Assembly: GCA_001953115.1 (NCBI GenBank)
Contig: LSSL01000673.1
Span: forward strand, 1 to 34,878
DNA length: 34,878 bases
DNA from: Smittium mucronatum
Lineage: Eukaryota > Kickxellomycota > Harpellomycetes > Harpellales > Legeriomycetaceae
Direction: 5' to 3'
Every line of letters starts with the position of its first letter. Position 1 is the first letter of the stretch. Shown piece by piece: positions 10,563 through 21,581 of the stretch. A program made the translations under genes and the position numbers. A model generated the notes under the pieces. It was given only the letters and a program-made list of their open reading frames with translations, was not told the origin of the DNA and searched no databases.

Positions 10563-12806
10563 TATTTTTATAGAAAGGGAGAAGTAATAGAAGCTTTATT
10601 CTATATATCAAAAGCATAAAAATTGAAATTAAACAAAAAAACTTGTGTATATCATTAAATTTATTTTAAAAATCTGATTAAAATAGTGTTAGAATAAGTG
10701 AATAATTGTATAAAACTATAAAAAAAACATGAGAAGTTAAAAAATATATATCTAATAATAAATAATAAATAAACTACATCCGCTCTTAATTCCATAACAA
10801 TGACAAAAACATGGTTTTATTACTGCTTTTTCAAGTAAATATAACCCCAGATTAAAAAATAGTAAAGATTGAAATTTAAATATACTTTTTCTCTTGCGTA
10901 AATTCCTAATTTTTATTCTAAAATACTCAAAATGCATTTGCTAAAAGTACAAAGAGTCTTAAAATAAAAAACCAGAAGTACATCAAGAAAAATGAATACC
11001 AAATTTGAAGCTTTTTTCTAAGAAAAAAATATGTATATATCAATTTAAAGTGAAATAGATCGAACAAAGAAGTAAGGAAATGTAGTAAATTCTCTTTTTA
11101 ATAGTTTTATTCAAATTAAGAAAATTGTCAAATATTTAATTTATCATTTTTTTTATATAGAAAACGGATAATGAAAACGTTTAAAAAAAACTAAAATTTT
11201 AAAAAAATACAAAAAAATATCTATAAAACCATAACAAATATTTCTATTTATAAATTTAGTTATATTTAATTTTTAATTAAACCAAAGAGGAGATATACAA
11301 AATATAATATTGTTTTTATTAATCGATTTGTATGTTTATAAAAATACCGAGCTATACACTTATTTAAATTTAACTCTTTCCTTTAATTTTCAAAAAAGAT
11401 TTTAAAAAATTTTTTTGTGCAAAAAATTTTAATTGAGAAGTTTAAATTGCCTTTTTGAATTGATAAAAACCAAAATTTAAATATGAAACATTATAAAATG
11501 TGGAATAAAGAAAGAAAGTGTAATATTTAACAATATTTGAATAAAATAGATTGTATACTATAATTATATATTTGTTAAAAAAATATTATTTCCCTGAAAT
11601 AAGATCAGAATATTTTCAAGAACAAGAGCGCTTGAAAATATAGCTTTTTTACGATTGGCTAAATTTTTAATAGAAATTATTGACCAGAAATACCAAAAAA
11701 TAAATATTTATCTTAATCGATAAGACGAATTATGCTATTTTCATTACATATTTTTAAAAAAATGTAAGCTCTGTTGTAAACATAACAGAGTTTTTTTAGG
11801 GTAAAAAATTAATTTCGATATTATTCAGTCAGGATTTTATCCCATAAAGTAAAATATATTACTTTTTTGATTAATTTTTTAAAATCTATAAATATGCAAA
11901 GAGATTCATTTTTTTTCTTTATTTTAATATCGCTAGTGCATTAAGATTTTTATTAAATAAAAATAACAATAAATTCTAGCTATTGATATTAACCGAGTAA
12001 GAAAAGTTTTGAAAAAGAGGTCTGGCGTTCTTATCCATTTTTTAAATTATCATTCTCAAAAAATGCTATACCAGTAAATTTATAATATAATTTTATAGAT
12101 AATCATTTTAAATATTTTACAAAACTTAAAAGTTCACAGTATTATTGATTTTTTTTCAATCAGATAAATAAATCGCGTGTATTAGAAAATATGTACTTTT
12201 ATTTTTATATAAATAAGTAGGATTAAATAATAGGGTCTTCTTTATTTTCAATAAAGAAAGAAAATTCAATTTTAAAAAAAAAATCAAAATCCCGCTTTTT
12301 AGCGAAAACACAATCAAATATTTTAAGGGAAAAGAATTGATAATTTATTATAAATCATTTAAAATTTTTTTCCAATTTTTTAGAACATAATATTTTTTTT
12401 AAAAAAAAAAGATTTTACAATTCAGAATTATTTATGCTATTAAGCCATTTTTTTAATGAAGAGTTGGTTTTGGAATAATATTTGGCCAATAAGCAGATAT
12501 GTGTTTTTTTTTACAGGAATATTTAAAAATTTAATATATTTCAGAATAAGTATGTATATATAAATCTCTTTTTTATAGATCGAAAATAAGATATAAAAAA
12601 AATAAAAAATAGTAATTGGGATTTTTTTTTACAAAATAGAGGTAATTTTCTAATATTTTCTTAATTTTTTTTAGCTCTAAATATTTTTAATTTCATATGA
12701 TATTATTAAAAACTGATCCACAAAAACAATACACAATTTAATTAAAATGTATTCATGTTTTAATTTTAATTTATTAATCCAGATTTTTCAAAATTACAGG
12801 GTTTTT

Positions 12807-12938
12807 CATTTCAATAGACACTTTTTTTCATTTCAATAGACCCTTTTTTCCATTCCAATAGACCCTTTTTTTCATTCCAATAGACCCTTTTTTCCATTCC
12901 AATAGACCCTTTTTTCCATTTCAACAGACCCTTTTTTT
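12807..12938. repeat. 22-bp minisatellite, left arm of the element
   Basis: Six head-to-tail copies of a unit with core CATT(T/C)CAATAGAC(C/A)C and a T6-T7 run. The differences are mostly C/T. The sixth copy has AACAGAC instead of AATAGAC. Confidence 0.85.
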
Positions 12939-13136
12939 AGATTTGCGGGGTTATTTTTTTGATTAAAATAAAAAAAGCGTTATCATTGGACTTAATAATT
13001 ATTTATACCAATCAAAAAGAAAAAGCTTATAATACCTAAGAACAATAGTATTTTAACCAATAATGACATATATCAATGCCTATAAGTTAAAGTGAATTAT
13101 TGGTTATAAGAATGACCCCACAGGTCCAGAAAAAAA

Positions 13137-13282
13137 GGTCTATTGGAATGAAAAAAAGGGTCTATTGGAATGGAAAAAAGGGTCTATTGGAATGGAAAAA
13201 AGGGTCTATTGGAATGGAAAAAAGTGTCTATTGGAATGGAAAAAAGTGTCTATTGAAATGAAAAAAAGTGTCTATTGGAATG
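13137..13282. repeat. 22-bp minisatellite, right arm (inverted)
   Basis: Seven copies of GTCTATTGGAATGGAAAAAAG type, the reverse complement of the left-arm unit. Inner copies carry GGGTC and outer copies GTGTC, mirroring the left arm, where the outermost copy has the matching GACAC. Confidence 0.85.
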
Positions 13283-13294
13283 AAAAACCCTGTA

Positions 13295-16200
13295 AGATGA
13301 TTATATCAGATTTCAGAAAAATTCCTAAAGGTAGGAAAATTATTAATATACTAAAAAAATATCTACATCAACCATAATTTTTGTTTATTAGAAGATTTTT
13401 GAATCCCAAAAACTTTTAAAATTATTCATTAATATTTCTTAAACTTTTATAAATAGCTAGTTTTTTTTAAACTATACTTATTTTATCGTATATAAAAGCT
13501 TTATTTAAAAACGAGAACTATATTGATCACATCAAAATCAAAATTAGAGCTGTGTTTTTAAATTAAAATAAACTCCAATATAAGACTAATTTAGCCTAAA
13601 GTTAATTTAAATTTATTTTATTAACGAGATAAATATTCTAGAATGTTATAAATTTGTATTTTAAATTTTTTATGGATATCAAATCCAAAAGTTAAAATTA
13701 ATGGATGATTTAATGTAAGATTTTAAGTTGACACCCTCTCCACTGATTATTTTTTTCATTATATCAATCAATTTCCTATAAATTTCAGATTTTTTTTTCC
13801 GTTTTATCTAAAATATTTTTCACACTTGTATTAAAAATGATATAATATAAATAAATCATCGATTTAATTGGTTTTTTGTGATTTTCCTGAAAAAGAAAAT
13901 ACATGAATTTATTTTAGATTTCTGTTTTATGTTTCAAAAATGAAAAATCTATGCGAATATTTTTTCAAAGCGTTTTTTTAGGCGAAAATTCATTTCTAAT
14001 AAAAATTGATTTTTCAGAATTTTTTTTTGGATCCCATACTTTTTTTTTCTCATCAAGATTCGAAATATGGAAAAATATTATCACAATTTGTAAAAAAAAT
14101 CGATCAATAAAATATGAATTTACGATTAAAGTTCTAATATATTTTATTTCTTTGATTTATATAAAGCAGAAAAATGCATAAATATAAATTTTTATGAAGC
14201 AATATAAATTATTTATACTGCTATTAGTTGAGGTATAATTTTTGGCCTTTTCTTTAGCTTATTATAAATATATGTATTTAAATCTAAATATAACTTATTT
14301 TTGGAAATATTTTAACATAAGTTTAATCCAAAATTTTAGTGATAACATGAATAATTTTTTTCTGTTACATTTATATCTATTTATTTATTGCCGATGCTAC
14401 TGAAAATTATTTTATAATTATAGAAAACCTTTATTTCCAATAAATTTTTGTTTTTTTGAGGGCTACAAAAAATTATCTACTGTATAAAACGCTGGAATTC
14501 ACCAAAATATATCTTATAAATAAATAAATTTGAGTATATTTAATAACCCAATCGTTATATAAAAACAGTAAAAACAGGTTTCAAATAGAAAAAATATTAA
14601 TTTTATAGAATTAAATAAGTGATTTGGCCAAAAAAAATAGTTGATTGATAATTTTTAGCAAACGTGTTTTGATTTTAATTACATAAATATATTTAATCGG
14701 AATTCACCTATTTGAAAAAAATAAAGATTGGAAGCACTTTTTTTCCATATTTTTTTTAATTGATTTTTTTTAAATATATTACCTAAATACCATTATAAAA
14801 AAATTTTCTATAAATATTTATTATTTTATTATTTTATTCAGTTAACACTTTTCTTAACATAGGCATCAAAAATAGGTAGATATATATCAGAAAATAGAGA
14901 AATCGTATATAAAAAACCAATTATTCAAATAAACCAAATGGATATCAACTGATGTTTGAATAGAGTCACGTTTTTATTAATTTTACTGGGTGGGTGGATG
15001 TCATTACAGATACCCAAAAACCGAGAATGTTGCAAAGAAAAAGATCTATACCCTAAATAAATAAATAAATAAAGTTCCGAAACTGCATTAATTAAAGCGA
15101 AAAAAAAAATCCCCAATTTCCAAATAGAATATCTCATTACCAGATTTAATAGAATACATTGATATATTTTCCTATTGGTCAAAATACCAAATAATTCAAA
15201 AAATATTCATTCAAGGTTATCCGAGTATGGAAAGGTTTATTATATTTTAAGATATTACCTTTTTAGTATCTATAATACCAAATTGTAATAACAGTTAATA
15301 TCCATAATTTGATATATTCAAACTTTCATCTTGGATTTAACTAAACATTTTTTGGGTGCCATGACTATTTGCATACTACCATTTCGTCTAATACTTCTAC
15401 CTATAATTTTACATGAACAATTTTTTATTGAAAAATGAAATTTCTTTATTTCTTAAAATTATGCATCAAAAAACTTATAGCTTAATTCTCTCTATTTATC
15501 GGTAAAAAATTATTCGAAATGTCCAGTATGTAAATTGGTAGTATACCAATATTCCCGAAACCGTTTTTTTTCCAACCTTAGCCGGGTAATTACCCGAACA
15601 TGAATAAATAAACCCGAAAAGTTAAATAAAGGGGATTTGAAAATTTTAGCGAATTTCCAAAAAAACACCAAACTTTTTATTAGGATTTTTTTAAAAAAAA
15701 ATTTAATTTTTTGAGCAATTTATATTCATTTTAATCCAAAATCATAAAAAAAAATAAAAAAAAATATGAAAAAATATGAAAAAAGAGAAAATCAGTTTCA
15801 TGATTTTTTTTTCAAAAATCAAGCCAATTTATCGAGCTTTTATCTGAGTATCTAATGAGAAATAATTCTGACTATATTTCTCCTCCTCTTCCCCATTTTC
15901 ATACTGTCTTAGCTAAGCGCGTGACTACAGCTACTTATACTCATAATTTAAATAAATTTTTAATAATGAAAAATTATAAGAGATTTTAAACCTGGCTTGA
16001 GAAAATTTCTATTTTGATGAATATAAACAAATACATGCCTAAATTTGAAGCTTTCTAATCAGGATTTCAAGAAGGTGGCTTTTAGAAGCCGAGAACATCA
16101 TATTTCAGGCCCCAGAACTATTAACAGAAAACGGCTTAAATATATATCTAAGCCCCTTAGATTTGAGATGAGTTTATTCTGGAGTCGCTGTTGGTAGAAT

Positions 16201-16369
16201 TCAGGCTTGCTGCTACCAATATTCATAGCCAATAATAAAATGGCAATTTTTGGTGCTTTTTTTTTTTTAATTTGAAAAATATATAACTTAAGCTCCTAGG
16301 AAAATGATTCATATCCGATTAGTAGGAGGTTTCTTCTACTATTTATCATGTTTTTTAGTACTAAATTTT
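13295..16369. other. AT-rich desert between the two inverted-repeat elements
   Basis: About 3 kb with no convincing gene. The open frames at 13951-14181 and 14925-15182 (minus) are hydrophobic, composition-driven and unlike known proteins. Small features are a TAAA repeat at 15054-15073, a perfect 14-bp palindrome CGGGTAATTACCCG at 15583-15596, and a less AT-rich stretch at about 16050-16240 with one frame open for some 55 codons before a TAG. That stretch could be a decayed gene fragment, but I do not recognise it. Confidence 0.6.
15054..15073. repeat. TAAA microsatellite
   Basis: Five perfect TAAA units. Confidence 0.85.
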
Positions 16370-16736
16370 AAAATAATAGGCTAACAGTACAATAAGCGAA
16401 TTTTTTTCAATAATATGAATTTTCGACAAATAAAAATAATTTTTTAAAAAATAATCCTCCAATATTAAATAATGAAATTATTTGATTTTACATTAGATAA
16501 AAGAATAAAAACCAAAAAAAGAGTTGGTTTGATATATATTTAATTGATGGCGATATATTATTAAGTATTGATGTATATTTACAAAAAAAAATTAATCGAA
16601 ACAAACGAATATTAATCAATATAACGAAATTTGTTCAATAAAAATGAATTATTTATATTAAAATATGCTTATTTAATAATTTAACGTTTACTTTAAATAA
16701 TATTTTTTTGCCGAAATAGATCAAAAATATCAAAAT
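16370..16736 (+). repeat. Left long inverted repeat of the 2.6-kb element
   Basis: Pairs with 18594-18959 on the opposite strand, starting AATAATAGGCTAAC and ending ATATCAAAAT. Few insertions or deletions are needed to align the arms. Confidence 0.75.
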
Positions 16737-18593
16737 TCATGCATACACTCAAGATAAATTTTTTTGCTATTATTTATGGCTTTGGTTGTTTAAAACTTTC
16801 AGTATTTTTTTTAGAAACACTCTATTTTTATGCACTAATTATTACACTAAGTATATATTAGATAAATATTTATTATTGCGTTATTAAAGATTTGGTTAGA
16901 AAATTTAAAAAAATGCAAAGGATCAAATTGCTAATCCCCAGTTTTTTTTTTACACATGTGTTATTCGTTAAAAGAATTGTTATAAAAAATAAAAAAAAAC
17001 GATTTTATAATATCTTATTTGATTAATAAATTTATGTTCTTTAAAGAAATGAAATTTAACCTTTGAATAAACCTCAATATATATATATAAATGCATTACC
17101 AATTTTTTAACGAATACGCTTTTTTTAAAAATGTACTTTAATCAATTAATATACCTTCAATTGGTTAATAAAAAAATAATTACGGCTATTGGACAATTAA
17201 TTCAATAGATGTGTATATTAAGCCTATTAAAATTTGGTGGAATCGAGAGTTTTTATGGGAGAAACTCCTAGAGAGCAGATATTTTCTATTAAAATTTAAT
17301 AAAAATTTAATTTGACAAATTTAATATTAAAAATTTATATTTTATTGATTTATCCTGAGTTACATTTAAAAACCATCCTCTATTGTTAAGATACAGTAAA
17401 AATATTAGATTAGAACATTTGAAAATTTTTATGATATCAACCCTTTTTTTAGTTTGGATCATATGTTAATAGCAATTTATAACATCGCTAAGATAATAAA
17501 AGATAATGAAAATAATAGCTCTAATAATTTTAATGAATTTATAAAATAGGGGGCTTTTTCATTGGATTAATATTTTTATTTCCCAAAACTTTATTCCTTA
17601 TTAGCATAGTGTTTCCATATTAAGAAAGTGGAAAATTTTAATGTAAAAGCTTCTGATCTTATAAAGAATCTCTGATACTTAATTATTATTGTTTTTTATA
17701 GCTAATTAAAAATAATTTTATCCAATGTTTTGCACAGAATTTTTTTTTTTCGGTCTTTAACAATATCCCCCGTTTAAGCGCTTGTTTTTAGAAATTAGAA
17801 ATCATTCGAAGAAAAAAATGATTTTTTTTTTTGATTCAAAAAATTGCATATTTTGAAAGCCCCTTTTCAATTTCGAAATGAAACTTTTCTTTAAGATTTA
17901 AAAGAAATATTTAGAATTAATTAAGGTAAGTGAATAAGTGGTTTTTTAAGATTTAGACATTATAATGTGGTTATAATTTATCTCCAACAATCAATAAAAA
18001 TAATTTTTTTTTATTAAATTATAAACAAGTGATAGATTACTATGAATGTTATTCAAAAATAGGTAAAAAACTTTTTTTTCCTCGAGTTTTATCGAAAAGA
18101 CTGGGATTTTTTTTTTAATGCATGGGCGACATCATTAATAGTACTCCATTACGATAATTCCTCTATTATTACTTATTCCGTTAGTATAAAATATTACTCA
18201 TTTTTGATAACATTAATAAAGGGATAATATCATTTTTTGAAATATTGGCTCTAAAAATACTCATTCAATTAAAATATTTTATTTTTGACAATCGAATTAC
18301 GAATTTCCGTAAAAATCAAATTCTCAATGAATTAAAATTTGGTCAGATGTTTTTAAATATTAATACTTATTATTTCTGTTTTATGTTTCAATATACTTGA
18401 TATACAATTTTTTAGTTTAGAAGAATTTAAAGAGGGAAATAAATATTTCTAAATGATCTAAATATTAAATTCAAGCTTCAATAAAAAAAACCTTAGATAT
18501 AAGTTGAGAAAAAAAATCAATTTTTTTTGAAGTATGGACAATGTCACTGATTTCATTTTAAAATATATGAACATATATTTAAAAGATGGATTT

Positions 18594-18959
18594 ATTTTGA
18601 TAGTTTTGATCTATTTCGATAAAAAAATAATTTTTAAAGTAAACACTAAATTATTAAATAAGCAGAGTTTAATATAGATAATTCAATTTTATTGAGCAAA
18701 TCGTGTTATTTTGATAAATATGCGTTTATTTCAACTAAATCATTTTATTGATATAAATCAATATTTACTAATATAACGCCATTTTTTCAATATATGTCGA
18801 ATCAACTCTTTTTTTTCGTTTATATCCTTTTATCTAATGTAAAATCAAATACTTTCGTTTATTAATATTGGCGAATTATTTTTAAAAAATTATTTTTATT
18901 TGTCGAATATTCATATTATTGAAATATATTCACTTATTGCACTGGTGGCCTAATATTTT
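18594..18959 (-). repeat. Right long inverted repeat of the 2.6-kb element
   Basis: Reverse complement of the left arm. It keeps more G and C (GGCCACCAGTGC, GGCG) than the left copy, so the left arm looks the more decayed at its tip. Confidence 0.75.
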
Positions 18960-19673
18960 GGAAATAAAATCTACCAAAGTCACCCAATAAAAATAACGAT
19001 CAATAAAATGATCAGAAAGGGATTCTGTGTCATTAATAATTGGATTCATGCCATATAGGTCTATCAAAACAAATCCCAAAAGATTTTCATTTTAATTGCA
19101 ACCCTTTTCTGACTTGAATAAATGAAACAAGTAAATTATGGATTTGTTATATGTGAGATGGATGGTTGTAAATGAATAAGTTGCTTGGTTTATTATTTTT
19201 ACGTATATGGCTTTCTTGATATACGAGAGGTTTATGCATTTTCTCATATCGTCTAAAAAATGGGTATATGTGATATATTGCGAATACTTGCTGCTATTGG
19301 TTTTTGAGAGGTTTAAAGAAAGTAGCAAAAGTTGATGATTTTTTTTCACCAAGACAGCTTTATGATTGGCCCTTATCCGATGTACATTATCACTGAGCTG
19401 TTTGGTTGCCAATCGTTAAAGGATTCTACATTCTTTAAGCTCTTAATTGCAGATTATTCGGCAATTACATAATCCCAACTCTTTCGGGGTCCAGAAATGC
19501 ATATAATTCATACTTGTTAAATTTAACATTTTCTACTCGACGATAAACAGTATTAGCCCGATGGATAGTATTAACTTTTTATAGAATTCTTTATTAATTG
19601 AAAAATGAGTGCGATTCTTGTGCATACATTTCTGAAAGGGTTAAAATAAATGGTGCCACGACATTTAACCCAA
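18960..19673. other. Desert segment up to the assembly gap
   Basis: Moderately AT-rich. The minus frame at 19092-19412 (106 codons, MATKQLSDNVHRIRANHK...) is the longest open frame in the deserts, but its composition is ordinary, no domain, signal or family is recognisable, and it overlaps nothing informative. I treat it as a possible but unsupported ORF. The segment ends with GACATTTAACCCA just before the gap. Confidence 0.5.
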
Positions 19674-20283
19674 NNNNNNNNNNNNNNNNNNNNNNNNNNN
19701 NNNNNNNNNNNNNNNNNNNNNNNNNNNNNNNNNNNNNNNNNNNNNNNNNNNNNNNNNNNNNNNNNNNNNNNNNNNNNNNNNNNNNNNNNNNNNNNNNNNN
19801 NNNNNNNNNNNNNNNNNNNNNNNNNNNNNNNNNNNNNNNNNNNNNNNNNNNNNNNNNNNNNNNNNNNNNNNNNNNNNNNNNNNNNNNNNNNNNNNNNNNN
19901 NNNNNNNNNNNNNNNNNNNNNNNNNNNNNNNNNNNNNNNNNNNNNNNNNNNNNNNNNNNNNNNNNNNNNNNNNNNNNNNNNNNNNNNNNNNNNNNNNNNN
20001 NNNNNNNNNNNNNNNNNNNNNNNNNNNNNNNNNNNNNNNNNNNNNNNNNNNNNNNNNNNNNNNNNNNNNNNNNNNNNNNNNNNNNNNNNNNNNNNNNNNN
20101 NNNNNNNNNNNNNNNNNNNNNNNNNNNNNNNNNNNNNNNNNNNNNNNNNNNNNNNNNNNNNNNNNNNNNNNNNNNNNNNNNNNNNNNNNNNNNNNNNNNN
20201 NNNNNNNNNNNNNNNNNNNNNNNNNNNNNNNNNNNNNNNNNNNNNNNNNNNNNNNNNNNNNNNNNNNNNNNNNNNNNNNNNNN
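19674..20283. other. Assembly gap of unknown sequence (610 N)
   Basis: A run of 610 N. The true length may differ. Open frames across it have no meaning. Related repeat words in inverted orientation lie on both sides, which suggests the gap covers a repeat. Confidence 0.99.
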
Positions 20284-21581
20284 TCAAAAATTTCTCCTCA
20301 AAACATAATAAAATCTATATCAATATGAATTGATAATAATATCATGGCTTTAATAAGAAAGAAAATCCGTAAAAATCTTGAAAAGATTTTAAAAATGCTC
20401 TAATAGAGAGATGTGTTTATTTAGATTTTATGGTAGAAGACAACAAATAATTGAGTTTCTGACTGAAATTATTGGATTTTGAATATATACTTGCTAGATT
20501 TAATGCAGATATATTATAAACATACATTTATACTATGGGTGGCATTTGCCAAATGTTTTTGGGTGAAATGTCAATTTGATCTACTTATTGTATTCAGGAT
20601 AATATGTCCATTTGACCAAATTAATTGGGTCAAACGTCATTGGGCCATTTGTCTTTGGGTGAAATTCGTAGAACCAAATAAATATGATCAAAGATAGTTT
20701 CTATATTCGGGAAGACGAGCACTCTTCTACACCCAACTTATAAACATTGGGCTTTATGTGCAATAAACTTAGTGTTTACATGTTTTTTCAGCCAACAATA
20801 GTAATATCCCTAATTATAGATTGCAAGTTGGGGTCTTTAATAGGCTTGAAAGCTTGACATGATAAGCCAATAGTTGGTAAAGTATAGCAAATGGGAGTTT
20901 ACTAGATACCTTTCCAGAAAACAGTTTACATAATAATCAGGGTATTTGTAAGCCAGAGATTAATGATTTTTTGTACATGTTTGGCAACACAAATAAAGTT
21001 TTACAAATCAATGCATACTATGAAGTGCATTATAGTATTGGCTGAAAAAATGAAAAAATATCCTTGGTTTATTTTTCCCAGCCCAATATTACGTAAATAT
21101 CACAATTATTGTCTCATTTCTTTTTGAGATTAAATTGATGATTAATATATTGCGAATGGCCTGAGAAAATAAAGTTAACTAATTTGGGAATGGTTTGCTT
21201 TTCCAACTTATAACTACACCATTTTAACGGCATTAAAAATTTCTCTATTTCCATCCCGTTTGCCACCCAAGTTTAAATTTACACAAAACTTTCGGGGATA
21301 CCTTTATGTATATATTTTTTACGATTCGCAGTACTTTTCGCATTTTTTTCTACTCGAGTTTCTGGTTCTAGTATCAAGAGTTTTAAATCTTGCAAAAAAA
21401 CGACAATTCTAGTCATCCGCTCTCACAATTAGAAGTATATAGCATCCGTTTCTATATTTCTGCAAGCTATGGGAATGAACTCAAAGAATATCCAATTTTG
21501 AACTCTATTTTCTCAAAAAAGCCTTTAAATTAAAAAGATAAGTTATATAAGTTATAAAAAATAACAAATCACAAATAGAAA
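20284..21581. other. Intergenic DNA between the gap and the surface-protein gene
   Basis: Less AT-rich than the deserts. It contains three degenerate 30-bp repeat copies (20543-20668) and a frame of 72 codons (20479-20697) that is only those repeats translated. From 20700 to 21580 no gene is recognisable; the last few hundred bases presumably include the promoter of the gene at 21582, which begins after an A-rich leader. Confidence 0.5.
20543..20668. repeat. Degenerate 30-bp repeat, three copies
   Basis: Copies at 20543-20572, 20609-20638 and about 20639-20668 share the pattern CATTTG-CCAAAT-TTGGGTGAAATGTC (about 24 of 30 matching between the first two). The core CCAAATTAATTGGG in the second is nearly palindromic. 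A related inverted word, GACATTTAACCCA, lies at 19660-19672 on the other side of the gap. Confidence 0.55.

Larger units (their letters stand above)
4817..12796. other. AT-rich gene-free desert, first part
   Basis: About 8 kb with very low G+C, frequent stops in every frame and no frame that looks like protein. The few open stretches of 60-70 codons (for example 6151-6363 and 10752-10937 minus) are rich in F, I, K, N and Y as expected from base composition. It contains many A/T homopolymer tracts, a C-rich spot at 7036-7057, a TA microsatellite at 9475-9492 and a small 10-bp triplicate at 10533-10562. A 10-bp stem (AAATCTAAAC at 5004-5013, complement at 5034-5043) is the clearest small hairpin. 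I see no tRNA or other RNA gene. Confidence 0.7.
12797..13292. mobile_element. MITE-like inverted-repeat element with tandem-repeat arms and TA flanks
   Basis: The element runs from CAGGGTTTTTCATT at 12797 to the reverse complement AATGAAAAACCCTG ending at 13292, with TA directly outside both ends (12795-12796 and 13293-13294). CAGGG-type termini next to TA fit the target duplication of Tc1/mariner-type elements. Each arm is a minisatellite: six units of CATTCCAATAGACCCTTTTTT type (about 22 bp) on the left and seven of the complementary unit on the right. Inside these, GCGGGGTTATT and AATGACCCCAC also pair imperfectly. The core of about 160 bases is AT-rich and codes for nothing; an open frame over the right arm (13165-13377) is only the repeat read as EWKK-like peptide. 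A non-autonomous element or a foldback element is the best reading. Confidence 0.75.
16370..18959. mobile_element. 2.6-kb element with long terminal inverted repeats
   Basis: 16370-16736 and 18594-18959 are reverse complements over about 366 bases at roughly 80% identity by eye. Exact blocks include one of about 27 bases around CGACAAATAAAAATAATTTT and one of 23 around TTTGATTTTACATTAGATAA. The outer ends read AATAATAGGCTAACAGTAC and AATATTAGGCCACCAGTGC. Homology stops abruptly inside at TATCAAAAT. The 1.86-kb interior has no frame longer than about 60 codons, so no transposase is readable. Exact ends and a target duplication could not be fixed. Most differences between the arms are C/T or G/A. 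It is best read as an old DNA transposon or foldback element; an inverted segmental duplication is the alternative. Confidence 0.7.

Noticed and set aside
12797..13292. CRISPR-like array, because units of 22 bp repeat regularly
   Set aside because: Units are directly adjacent with no unique spacers, the arms are inverted, and the genome is eukaryotic.
13165..13377. 70-codon frame over the minisatellite arm
   Set aside because: It is the 22-bp repeat translated (EWKK-like units), not a gene.
13919..18390. Shared word of about 19 bases, TTTCTGTTTTATGTTTCAA, at about 13920 and 18375
   Set aside because: Flanks do not align, so it may be chance in low-complexity DNA.
19571..20333. Three long frames across the assembly gap
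   Set aside because: They consist almost entirely of unknown residues from N bases.
3660..21060. Possible shared repeat between 3.9-4.1 kb and 20.8-21.05 kb (both have ACACAAATAAA and GGCTGAA words)
   Set aside because: Only short words match and their surroundings do not align, so chance is sufficient.
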